The notes under the pieces were generated by a model. It saw nothing but the letters and a program-made list of their open reading frames with translations, had not been told where the DNA came from and ran no database searches. This document shows, piece by piece, positions 1 to 6,040 of a stretch of 13,704 nucleotides of DNA. This DNA comes from Actinomycetes bacterium (lineage in GTDB: Bacteria > Actinomycetota > Acidimicrobiia > Acidimicrobiales > Bog-793): contig JAKAOD010000023.1 in NCBI GenBank assembly GCA_021823365.1, positions 1 through 13,704 on the forward strand, in the 5' to 3' direction. Position 1 is the first letter of the stretch, and each line of letters begins with the position of its first letter. The translations under genes and the position numbers were made by a program.

Positions 1-367
1 CCGATCTGACCGGGAGGACGCTCGCGTCGCTCGGGTGGGCGGCGAGCAGTTCGAGCAGCTCCTTCGTGACGAATGGCAGATCGCAGGCGATCACGAGCGC
101 CGAGCCGTCGTGGCCGGCGAGTCGAAGCGCGGCGCGCCCTGCGCCGATGGCGGCAAGCGGACCTGCGCCGGGCGGCGACTCCAGCACGGCCGGAAGGCCG
201 CTCCGCCCGCGCCCCACCTCGACAACCGGCTCAGCCACGTCCATGAGCAGGCGCGCGAGGCGCCGAGCGAGGGTCTCGCCGCCGATGCGCAGCCCGGCCT
301 TGTCGAAGCCCATCCTCCTGCTCGACCCGCCGGTGAGGAGGATCGCCGCGACTCCGCCGGCCCTCAC
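1..367 (-). CDS. mobA: Molybdenum cofactor guanylyltransferase MobA, N-terminal part (cut by window edge)
   Basis: The first 122 residues are visible. The protein would transfer GMP from GTP to molybdopterin to make the bis-MGD form of molybdenum cofactor in the cytoplasm. The N-terminus carries the nucleotidyltransferase signature LTGGSSRRMGFDKA (about residues 10-23). This is followed by a GAGPLAAI segment and the metal-binding ACDLPF motif (about residues 83-88), as in MobA-type GTP transferases. The GTG start at 365-367 overlaps the TGA stop of moaC (364-366) as GTGA, which implies translational coupling. The C-terminal half lies beyond position 1, so completeness cannot be judged. A related nucleotidyltransferase of the MobA-like family is possible, but the moaC neighbour favours molybdenum cofactor synthesis. 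Confidence 0.85.
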   Translation of the reverse strand, partial: MRAGGVAAILLTGGSSRRMGFDKAGLRIGGETLARRLARLLMDVAEPVVEVGRGRSGLPAVLESPPGAGPLAAIGAGRAALRLAGHDGSALVIACDLPFVTKELLELLAAHPSDASVLPVRS

Positions 368-891
368 CGTCGCTCGACCTCGCCGGATGGCGCGGGCACG
401 TGCCGGACGGCGCCGGACGGGTCGCGTACCCAGGTGCCGCTCCGCCCCCCGGACTTCGCGAGGACCGCGACCTCCCCGATCGACATCGTGCGGTCCGCCG
501 ACTTGCACGCTGCGTAGATGGTCAATGCGGCGGCGCTGCACGCCGCCAGCGCCTCCATCTCGACGCCCGTCCGGTCGAGCGCCTCGACGTGGGCGACCAC
601 CTCGACGAACCCGTCCCCGACGCCGAAGTCGAGGGCCACGGCGCCGACGAGCACGGGGTGGCACAGCGGAAGGAGGTCAGGTGCCCGCTTGGCGGCGAGC
701 ACGCCGGCAGTCCTCGCCGCGGCGAGCACGTCGCCCGCGGGGAGGTCGCCGGCAGCGACGCGCTCCGCGGTCGCGGGCTCCATGAAGACCCGGGCGCTCG
801 CCGAGGCGTGGCGGTCGGTCGACTGCTTGCGGGTCACGTCGACCATGTGCGCGTGCCCGTGCGGGTCGAGATGAGGGAAGTCGGTGCTCAC
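364..891 (-). CDS. moaC: Cyclic pyranopterin monophosphate synthase MoaC, with two catalytic residues substituted
   Basis: The product is 175 aa, close to the usual MoaC length. MoaC converts 3',8-cyclo-7,8-dihydro-GTP, made by MoaA, into cyclic pyranopterin monophosphate. Family blocks are present: HMVDVTRK near residue 15, AAKRAPDLLPLCHPV (66-80, with C77-H78), TGVEMEAL (108-115), LTIYAACK (123-130) and AKSGGRSG (about 145-152). Aligned to E. coli MoaC, the catalytic Lys51 is Ala here (A52, in LPAGDV) and Asp128 is Ala (A127, in YAACK). His77, Glu112, Lys131 and Lys147 equivalents are kept. The GTG start at 889-891 overlaps the argS stop as GTGA. Longer upstream starts would lie inside argS and add sequence unlike MoaC. 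No moaA, moaD or moaE is visible in the window. Confidence 0.87.
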   Translation of the reverse strand: MSTDFPHLDPHGHAHMVDVTRKQSTDRHASASARVFMEPATAERVAAGDLPAGDVLAAARTAGVLAAKRAPDLLPLCHPVLVGAVALDFGVGDGFVEVVAHVEALDRTGVEMEALAACSAAALTIYAACKSADRTMSIGEVAVLAKSGGRSGTWVRDPSGAVRHVPAPSGEVERR

Positions 892-2636
892 ATCTCGTCG
901 GGCGCCTCGATCCCGAGCAGGTCGAGGCCGAGGGCGAGCACGTCTGCAGTCAACCGGGCGAGCAGAAGCCGGCTGCGACGCAGCTCGGCGCTCGGCGCCT
1001 TGAGGATCGGGCTCCTCTCGTAGAAGGTCGTGAAGGTCGTCGCGAGACCGTACAGATAGGCGCACAGCCGGCTCGGGGCGTAGGACTCCGCCGTCTCGGT
1101 CACGGCCTCCTCGAACCCGAGGAGCACGAGGGCGAGCGAGCGGTCGGGCGCCCCATCCATCAGCGGCGGCGCGTCGGGTGCGCCGGACCCTTCCTGCTCG
1201 GCCGCGGCCGCGGCCGCGGCGCGGCGGAAGACGGATCGGACCCGGGCGTGGGCGTACTGCAGGTATGGCGCGGTGTCGCCGTCGAAGGACAGCATCCGGT
1301 CCCAGTCAAAGACGTAGTCGCGGGTGCGGTCGTTCGAGAGGTCGGCATACTTCACGGCGCCGATGCCGAGGGCGCGGGCGAGGTGGGCAGCGGGCTTCGC
1401 GGCTCCTTCGCGCTCCGCGACGACCGCACGGGCCCGCTCGACGGCCTCGTCCAGCAGGTCGACGAGCTTTACGGTCGCGCCCGCGCGGCTGCGCAGCATC
1501 TTGCGGTCGGCGCCGAGCACGCTGCCGAACGCGACGTGCACCGCCTCCACGTCCTCGGCGAGCCAGCCGGCCATCCGGGCGACGGCGAAGCACATCTCGA
1601 AGTGCTGGGCCTGGGGGCTGCCGACGACGTAGAGGATGCGCCTGGCTCCCATTCGCCCGACGCGGTCGCGGATGGACGCGAGGTCCGTGGTCGCGTAGCC
1701 GAAGCCGCCGTCGGACTTCTGGACGATGAGCGGGAGCGGCTCCCCGTCCCGGTTCACGAAGCCGGGCGGGAAGACGCAGCGCGCCCCGTCGCTCTCGCGG
1801 AGCAGCCCGAGCGCCTCGAGGTCGTCGACCACGTCCTGGAGCAAGGGGTTGTAGAAGCTCTCGCCGACGACGTCGCCGGGCTCCAGCAGCACGCCGAGCC
1901 TGGCGTACACCTCGTCGAAGTAACGGACGCTCTCCGCGACGAGCAGGTGCCAGAGCCTCCTCGTCTCCTCGTCGCCGGACTGGAGCGCGACGACGCGCCG
2001 GCGGCTGCGCTCGCGGAATGCCTCGTCGTCGTCGAACGAGGCGCGGGCCGACCGGTAGAAGCCGTCGAGGTCGCCCACGGAGAGCTCGTCGATGGCCTCG
2101 TGCTCGCCGAGGTCGAGGAGGTGCTCGATCAGCATCCCGAAGGGCGTTCCCCAGTCGCCGACATGGTTTTCCCGGATCACCTCGTCGCCGAGGAATGCGA
2201 GCACCCGGCAGAGCGCGTCGCCGATGATCGTCGACCGCAGGTGCCCGACGTGCATCTCCTTCGCGACGTTCGGCGCCGAGTAGTCGACGACGGTACGGCG
2301 CGAGTGCGCCCGGACGGCGACGCCGAGCCGCTCGTCCCGGGCCATCGACGAGACGGACTCGGCGAGGAAGGCGTCCGACAGCCAGAGGTTGACGAAGCCC
2401 GGGCCGCTCACCTCGACGCGCGCGCAGACGTCGTCGAGCGGCGCCGCCTCGGCGATCTCGGCGGCGAGCTGGCGCGGGTTGCGTCCGAGCCGCTTGGCGA
2501 GGGGGAGCGCACCGTTCGCCTGATAGTCGGCATGGGTCGACGGCCGCACGAGGGGGTCGGCTCCCGGCTCGAACGTCGCGAAGGCGGCTTCGAGCCGCGC
2601 TTCGATAGCCACCCTGGCGCCGGCCACGGCATCCAT
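888..2636 (-). CDS. argS: Arginyl-tRNA synthetase
   Basis: This class I aminoacyl-tRNA synthetase charges tRNA-Arg with arginine using ATP. The product is 582 aa, normal for bacterial ArgRS. It has an N-terminal Add-1 domain with GPGFVNLWLS (78-87). The HIGH-box variant HVGHLRST is at 129-136 within APNVAKEMHVGH, followed by ENHVGDWGTPFGMLI (156-170). The ArgRS form of the KMSKS loop, KMLRSRAG (379-386), precedes TVKLVDLLDEA. A C-terminal DALR-type anticodon-binding domain follows, starting near DTAPYLQYAHARVR. The ATG at 2634-2636 starts MDAVAGARV; the open frame continues further upstream, but that translation is unlike ArgRS. The stop overlaps the moaC start, and the gene follows the glycosylase gene by 77 bp on the same strand. 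Confidence 0.95.
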   Translation of the reverse strand: MDAVAGARVAIEARLEAAFATFEPGADPLVRPSTHADYQANGALPLAKRLGRNPRQLAAEIAEAAPLDDVCARVEVSGPGFVNLWLSDAFLAESVSSMARDERLGVAVRAHSRRTVVDYSAPNVAKEMHVGHLRSTIIGDALCRVLAFLGDEVIRENHVGDWGTPFGMLIEHLLDLGEHEAIDELSVGDLDGFYRSARASFDDDEAFRERSRRRVVALQSGDEETRRLWHLLVAESVRYFDEVYARLGVLLEPGDVVGESFYNPLLQDVVDDLEALGLLRESDGARCVFPPGFVNRDGEPLPLIVQKSDGGFGYATTDLASIRDRVGRMGARRILYVVGSPQAQHFEMCFAVARMAGWLAEDVEAVHVAFGSVLGADRKMLRSRAGATVKLVDLLDEAVERARAVVAEREGAAKPAAHLARALGIGAVKYADLSNDRTRDYVFDWDRMLSFDGDTAPYLQYAHARVRSVFRRAAAAAAAEQEGSGAPDAPPLMDGAPDRSLALVLLGFEEAVTETAESYAPSRLCAYLYGLATTFTTFYERSPILKAPSAELRRSRLLLARLTADVLALGLDLLGIEAPDEM

Positions 2637-2713
2637 CTTCGCAGCCGTGCCACCCCCGTGTGGCGGGCCCTTCCGGCTGGCAGGCAGCAGTCCCCGCCGC
2701 CCGAGTGGCCCGC

Positions 2714-3553
2714 TCAGCGGAGGAGCCGGCTCAGCCGCCGGTCGGCGAGCACCCGCCCACCCGTCTGGCAGTCGGGGCAGTAGTCGACTTCGTAGGTCGC
2801 GAAGGACACCGCGGCGATCGGCGTTCCGCAGCGGGGGCACGGCTCGCCCTTGCGGTTGTGGACGGCGAAGCGGTCGCCGAGGCTCGGCTCCGAGAGCCCG
2901 CCGGACCGCCGCCGCTCGCCGATGAGCGCCTCGGCGAGGACCTCCCGCACGCTCGAGACGAGGCGGACCCGCTCCCCAGCGTCGAGACCTCCCGGCGTGG
3001 CGAAGGGCGACAGGCCGGCACGATTCAGCACGTCGTCGGTGTGGCCCCTACCGAGCCCGGCGACGACCCGCTGGTCGCGAAGCCAGGTGTGGAGCCGATC
3101 GTTGCCCGTCGCGCCCGTCACGAGCTCGGCGAAGGCGTCCGAGCCCGCCTCGGGCCCGAGCGTGGCGAGCGGCCCGTCGTCGCCCCGTGCGAGCACCCAC
3201 CAGCCTGCCTTTCGCTCCGACCCGAACTCGCGCACGAGCAGGGCCACGCTGCCCTCGAGCCGGACACGGCAAAGCGCGCCCTTCGGCCTCGTCGAGCGCG
3301 GCGGCGATTCGACGTCGAGCCGGCCGGCCTGACCGAGGTGGACGAGGAGGCGGATCCCTTGCTCGAACTCGAGCACGAGGTACTTCCCGCGCCTGGCGAC
3401 CTGCGTGACGGCCTTGGCGACGATCTCCTCGGGGCGGGGTGCGACGGTCTTCAGGCCCGAGAAGGAGAGCGCGGCGACCGCCTCGACCCTGACCCCGACG
3501 ACCACCGGGGCGAGCCGCTCGGCCAGCGCCTGGATTTCCGGTAGCTCGGGCAC
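2714..3553 (-). CDS. Fpg/Nei-family DNA glycosylase (MutM-like, divergent)
   Basis: The product is 279 aa, normal for formamidopyrimidine-DNA glycosylase / endonuclease VIII relatives, which remove oxidised bases and cut the abasic site. The GTG at 3551-3553 is chosen because the family needs Pro directly after the initiator Met: the protein then begins PELPEIQ, with Pro2 as nucleophile and Glu3. Lys57 (RRGKY) falls exactly at the conserved position. The C-terminal zinc finger is intact (C239, C242, C259, C262). Several Fpg lesion-recognition positions differ: HLGQAG replaces HLGMSG, the helix-two-turn-helix reads GLGRGHTDD rather than GxGNIYADE, and the usual zinc-finger Arg is absent from the TYEVDYCPDC segment. 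It may therefore be a paralogous clade with another substrate range. It is probably the first gene of the argS-moaC-mobA transcript. Confidence 0.85.
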   Translation of the reverse strand: MPELPEIQALAERLAPVVVGVRVEAVAALSFSGLKTVAPRPEEIVAKAVTQVARRGKYLVLEFEQGIRLLVHLGQAGRLDVESPPRSTRPKGALCRVRLEGSVALLVREFGSERKAGWWVLARGDDGPLATLGPEAGSDAFAELVTGATGNDRLHTWLRDQRVVAGLGRGHTDDVLNRAGLSPFATPGGLDAGERVRLVSSVREVLAEALIGERRRSGGLSEPSLGDRFAVHNRKGEPCPRCGTPIAAVSFATYEVDYCPDCQTGGRVLADRRLSRLLR

Positions 3554-3582
3554 GGGCGCCAAGGTACCGTGAGCCCGTGCCC
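3548..3582. repeat. Perfect 10-bp inverted repeat over two divergent start codons
   Basis: The arms GGGCACGGGC (3548-3557) and GCCCGTGCCC (3573-3582) are exact reverse complements separated by 15 bp. That spacer includes the palindrome GGTACC (3563-3568) near the centre of symmetry. The glycosylase GTG start (3551-3553, minus) and the DyP GTG start (3577-3579, plus) each lie inside an arm. Neither start has a convincing Shine-Dalgarno sequence, so leaderless or operator-controlled transcription is possible. This function is inferred; the symmetry itself is seen directly. Confidence 0.6.
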
Positions 3583-4530
3583 AGCGACTCCTCGAGCGAC
3601 TGGCCGACGCCTCAGGACGTCTGCGCCCCCCTGACGCGTTCGGCCATCTTCCTCGTGCTCACCCTCTCGGAGGACGGCGAGACGGCCACCCGGGACCTGC
3701 TCGGCGATCTCGCCGGGCTGCAGCGGACCGTCGGCTTCAGGTCGCCTTCTGCCCGGCTGGGCTGCGTCGCCGGGATCGGCGCGCGAGCGTGGCCGCGGCT
3801 GTTCGCCGGGCCGCCTCCCTCAGAGCTGCACCCGTTCGAGGGGATCGCCGGGCGACGGCACCGAGCGGTCTCGACGCCGGGTGACCTCCTCTTCCACATC
3901 CGTGCCGAGGAGATGGACGCCTGCTTCGAGCTTGCATCGCTGGTCGTCGCCAGGCTCGAGGGCGCGGCCGGGGTGGTCGACGAGGTGCACGGCTTCCGGT
4001 ACTTCGACGAGCGGGACCTGCTGGGCTTCGTCGACGGCACGGAGAGCCCGACGGGCGCCTCGGCGCTCCAGGCCGCGGTCGTCGGCGCGGAGGACGCGCC
4101 GTTCGCCGGCGGGAGCTACGTGCTCGTCCAGAAGTACCTCCACGACCTCGCTGCATGGAACGCCATTCCCGTCGAGGCGCAGGAGCGCGCCGTCGGGCGG
4201 ACGAAGCTCTCGAACGTCGAGCTCGACGAGGAGTCGAAGCCGGCCGACTCCCACGTCGCGCTCAACGCCGTCACCGACGCAGCCGGCCGACCGCTCCAGA
4301 TCGTGAGAGCGAACATGCCCTTCGGTCGCCTCGGTGCCGGGGAGTACGGGACCTACTTCATCGGCTACTGCCGCACGCCGAAGGTGCTCGAGCAGATGAT
4401 CGGCAACATGTTCCTCGGCCGGACCGAGGGCAGCCCGGACCGTATCCTCGACTACTCGACGCCCGTCACCGGCACGATGTTCTTCGCGCCCTCTGCGGAC
4501 CTGCTCGACGACTTGCCGCCGCCGGCCTGA
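3577..4530 (+). CDS. Dye-decolorizing (DyP-type) heme peroxidase, class B-like
   Basis: The 317-aa product fits cytoplasmic class B (YfeX-like) DyP peroxidases, which use H2O2 to oxidise dyes, phenolics or other electron donors through heme b. The GxxDG signature is GFVDGTESP at 150-158, with D153 as distal acid. The proximal heme ligand is expected to be H226 in DSHVAL, and the distal Arg is R244 in IVRANMPFG. The C-terminal YGTYFIGYCRTP block is also typical. There is no Tat or Sec signal peptide. The C-terminus ends DDLPPPA, and I see no clear encapsulin-targeting tail or encapsulin gene. The GTG at 3577 is the only plausible start near the family N-terminus. The gene stands alone, divergent from the glycosylase gene and convergent with the rhodanese fusion gene. 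Confidence 0.9.
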   Translation: MPSDSSSDWPTPQDVCAPLTRSAIFLVLTLSEDGETATRDLLGDLAGLQRTVGFRSPSARLGCVAGIGARAWPRLFAGPPPSELHPFEGIAGRRHRAVSTPGDLLFHIRAEEMDACFELASLVVARLEGAAGVVDEVHGFRYFDERDLLGFVDGTESPTGASALQAAVVGAEDAPFAGGSYVLVQKYLHDLAAWNAIPVEAQERAVGRTKLSNVELDEESKPADSHVALNAVTDAAGRPLQIVRANMPFGRLGAGEYGTYFIGYCRTPKVLEQMIGNMFLGRTEGSPDRILDYSTPVTGTMFFAPSADLLDDLPPPA

Positions 4531-4577
4531 CCCTGCGTGCGCCACGGACGCGCCGGACTCACCGACGCCCCTGCATT

Positions 4578-4640
4578 CCCTACGCCCCCTACGCCCCCTA
4601 CGCCCCCTACGCCCCCTACGCCCCCTACGCCCCCTACGCC
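4578..4640. repeat. 9-bp tandem repeat, seven units of CCCTACGCC
   Basis: Seven perfect consecutive copies of CCCTACGCC fill most of the 103-bp gap between the converging DyP and rhodanese-dioxygenase genes. The minus-strand gene ends inside the array: its TAG stop at 4634-4636 is part of the last unit. Because the period is three codons, every unit supplies another TAG in the same phase. The other minus-strand frames read through as Val-Gly-Gly repeats. The array looks like a variable-number tandem repeat; no function is evident. Confidence 0.95.
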
Positions 4641-5761
4641 GAGCAGCGGTTCGGTCCGGCCTCCAGTCGGTGGACCGCGTCGGGCGAGGCGGCCGACCTC
4701 CCCATGTTCGTCTCGATGATCTCGACGTAGTGCGGCGGCTTGTCGACGACCCGCGAGCACGCCCACTCGACGAAGCTCTCGGGCGAGAGCGCGAGCGGCG
4801 GGAGCGTGGCGCGCAGCTCTCCGAGCGAGGCGCTCACTGGGACGTCAGGGAGGACGTCCGTGAACTCGCCGTAGTGGGCGGGGAGCACCTGGACGTCGTC
4901 GTCGAGCACGAGCACCTTCTCGTGCAGCGAGCTGTGGAGGTTCCGGGCGAACTCGGCGGCCCGCTCGGCGAGGTCGGGCCGCCCCACGCCGTCGACGAAG
5001 AGCGTGTCGCCGCTGAGCATCGCGTCCGAGCCGACGAAGTAGATCGTCGAGCCCTCCGTGTGGCCCGGTGTGTGCAGCACGGCGACGGACATCTCGGCGC
5101 CGCCTGGGAGGGCGAACGAGTCTCCGTCGGAGAGCGGAAGGTAGTCGAACTCGAAGGGGTCGGCGGGGTTGAGGTGCAGGCTCGCGCCCGTCTGCGCGCT
5201 CAGCTCCCGCGCGCCAGAGACGTGGTCGGCGTGGAGATGCGTGTCGAAGACGCGCGTGATCCGCCAGCCGCGGAGCGAGCTCAACTGCGTGTAGACGCCG
5301 ACCTCGACGGAGGGGTCGACGACGAAGGCCTCGTCGCCTGCCGCGACGACGTACGAGAGGCACCCCTTCGCCCGGCGGCGGACCTGGACGACGGTCGCGC
5401 CGCCCGCTGCGAAGGTTGCGGCGTCGTAGACACGGCCCCAGGCGGCCATGCCGCCCGCCAGGTTCAGGGCGTCGAGCCCCATCGAGCGGAGAAAGCCGGT
5501 CGCCCGGCCCGAGCGCTGGCCGCTCGCGCAGATCACGACCACCGTGCGGTCCTCCGGGAGCTCCCGCCACCGGTCGGCGAGCTCGCCGAGGGGGATGTTC
5601 AGGATACGTGGGACCGACCAGGCGGCGACCTCGTCAGGCTCGCGGACGTCGAGCAGGAAGGGCTCGTCCGGCGTGCCGAGCGCTCGTGCCAGCTCGCCCG
5701 CACCGAGCTGGTGCCGTGCCGGGGGCTCGGGGCGCGGCGACTCGGACATCGTGGTTCCCAT
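4634..5761 (-). CDS. Rhodanese-persulfide dioxygenase fusion (rhodanese domain N-terminal)
   Basis: The 375-aa protein joins two sulfur-handling domains. Residues about 18-110 form a rhodanese domain with LLDVREPDE (36-44) and the active loop CASGQRSG (C78), suitable for carrying sulfane sulfur. Residues about 115-330 form a metallo-beta-lactamase domain of the ETHE1/PDO type: GCLSYVV (133-139), THLHADH (H175, H177, D179, H180), HTPGH (H234), SGDTLF (D252) and LPAHYGEF. These are the expected iron-ligand and structural positions for persulfide dioxygenase, which oxidises low-molecular-weight persulfides to sulfite. The ATG at 5761 has a strong Shine-Dalgarno AAGGAGG six bases upstream. Rhodanese-first order is opposite to CstB/PRF-type fusions. 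A CsoR/CstR-like operator lies just upstream. A role in sulfide/persulfide detoxification is inferred. Confidence 0.88.
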   Translation of the reverse strand: MGTTMSESPRPEPPARHQLGAGELARALGTPDEPFLLDVREPDEVAAWSVPRILNIPLGELADRWRELPEDRTVVVICASGQRSGRATGFLRSMGLDALNLAGGMAAWGRVYDAATFAAGGATVVQVRRRAKGCLSYVVAAGDEAFVVDPSVEVGVYTQLSSLRGWRITRVFDTHLHADHVSGARELSAQTGASLHLNPADPFEFDYLPLSDGDSFALPGGAEMSVAVLHTPGHTEGSTIYFVGSDAMLSGDTLFVDGVGRPDLAERAAEFARNLHSSLHEKVLVLDDDVQVLPAHYGEFTDVLPDVPVSASLGELRATLPPLALSPESFVEWACSRVVDKPPHYVEIIETNMGRSAASPDAVHRLEAGPNRCSA

Positions 5762-5767
5762 GGTGCT

Positions 5768-5774
5768 CCTCCTT
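5768..5774 (-). promoter_or_regulatory. Strong Shine-Dalgarno site of the rhodanese-dioxygenase gene
   Basis: On the minus strand AAGGAGG is followed after six bases by the ATG at 5761. It fixes that start over the internal ATG four codons later and suggests efficient translation, in contrast to the weak sites at the divergent DyP and glycosylase starts. Confidence 0.85.
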
Positions 5775-5787
5775 CGCAGGGGTCGCT

Positions 5788-5803
5788 ATACCTTATGGGG
5801 TAT
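5788..5803. promoter_or_regulatory. CsoR/CstR-like operator, rhodanese-dioxygenase side
   Basis: ATACCTTATGGGGTAT has 5-bp inverted arms ATACC/GGTAT around six bases, the layout of operators bound by CsoR/RcnR-family repressors, including the persulfide sensor CstR. It lies 26 bp upstream of the ATG. On the minus strand its right arm runs into TATAGC (5785-5790), a possible -10 element, so bound repressor would cover the promoter. A second copy with identical arms lies at 5959-5974. No csoR or cstR gene is in the window, so the regulator is inferred. Confidence 0.6.
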
Positions 5804-5804
5804 C

Positions 5805-5908
5805 TGGCAGCGGCGCCCAGCAGCGGCGCCCAGCAGCAACGACCAGCAGCAACGACCAGCAGCAACGACCAGCAGCAACGACCAGCAGCAACGACCAGCA
5901 GCGGCCTC
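5805..5908. repeat. 13-bp tandem repeat, eight units, between two operators
   Basis: Five perfect consecutive units of CAGCAGCAACGAC occupy 5831-5895. They are flanked by related units: TGGCAGCGGCGCC (5805-5817) and CAGCAGCGGCGCC (5818-5830) before, and CAGCAGCGGCCTC (5896-5908) after. All share a CAGC core and the 13-bp period. The array lies between the two ATACC-N6-GGTAT sites in the non-coding divergent region. Since 13 bp is not a multiple of three and no gene is supported across it, it is unlikely to code. It may be a spacer of variable length between the divergent promoters. Confidence 0.93.
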
Positions 5909-5954
5909 CAGGCCGGTCGGCGGAGCGCGGCGGCGACTGCCGCCGGAGGCGGCC

Positions 5955-5981
5955 GGGAATACCTACTAGGGTATATGTGTT
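5955..5981 (+). promoter_or_regulatory. SigR/SigH-type promoter upstream of the thioredoxin gene
   Basis: GGGAAT (5955-5960) and GTT (5979-5981) are separated by exactly 18 bp. This matches the known consensus GGGAAT-N18-GTT for the thiol-oxidative-stress sigma factors SigR (Streptomyces) and SigH (mycobacteria), whose regulons include thioredoxin genes. Transcription would start near 5988, giving a leader of roughly 65-70 nt before the GTG at 6056. The match is in the right place and direction. The sigma factor itself is not in the window. Confidence 0.6.
5959..5974. promoter_or_regulatory. CsoR/CstR-like operator, thioredoxin side
   Basis: ATACCTACTAGGGTAT has the same ATACC-N6-GGTAT arms as the site at 5788-5803. 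It lies almost wholly within the 18-bp spacer of the SigR-type promoter motif, so a bound repressor would block the polymerase. Two sites with identical arms, each at the start of one of two divergent sulfur/thiol genes, are better evidence than either alone. The identity of the regulator is inferred. Confidence 0.6.
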
Positions 5982-6040
5982 CGAACGTCCGACACAGCTG
6001 GCGAAATGAGTCCGGTGCCACGGCGGTGCCGGTAGCAGAC

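Noticed and set aside
2649..2664. GCCAC/GTGGC hairpin just upstream of argS, considered as a T-box or attenuator
   Set aside because: It is only a 5-bp stem in a 77-bp gap, without T-box sequence or leader peptide. Such stems are expected by chance at this GC content.
4510..4530. DyP C-terminus considered as an encapsulin cargo tag
   Set aside because: The end DDLPPPA follows the peroxidase fold directly with no linker and no clear cargo motif, and no encapsulin gene lies in the window.
4578..4640. CCCTA-containing repeat considered as telomere-like DNA
   Set aside because: The period is 9 bp, not the telomeric 6, it is internal between two genes, and there is no terminal structure.
5831..5908. 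The regular 13-bp array considered as a CRISPR or iteron array
   Set aside because: The units abut with no spacers, are far shorter than CRISPR repeats, and there are no cas or rep genes nearby.
5979..5986. Palindrome GTTCGAAC considered as a LexA/SOS site
   Set aside because: The actinobacterial SOS box needs TCGAAC and GTTCGA separated by four bases, in that order; this is only an 8-bp palindrome that overlaps the SigR-type -10.
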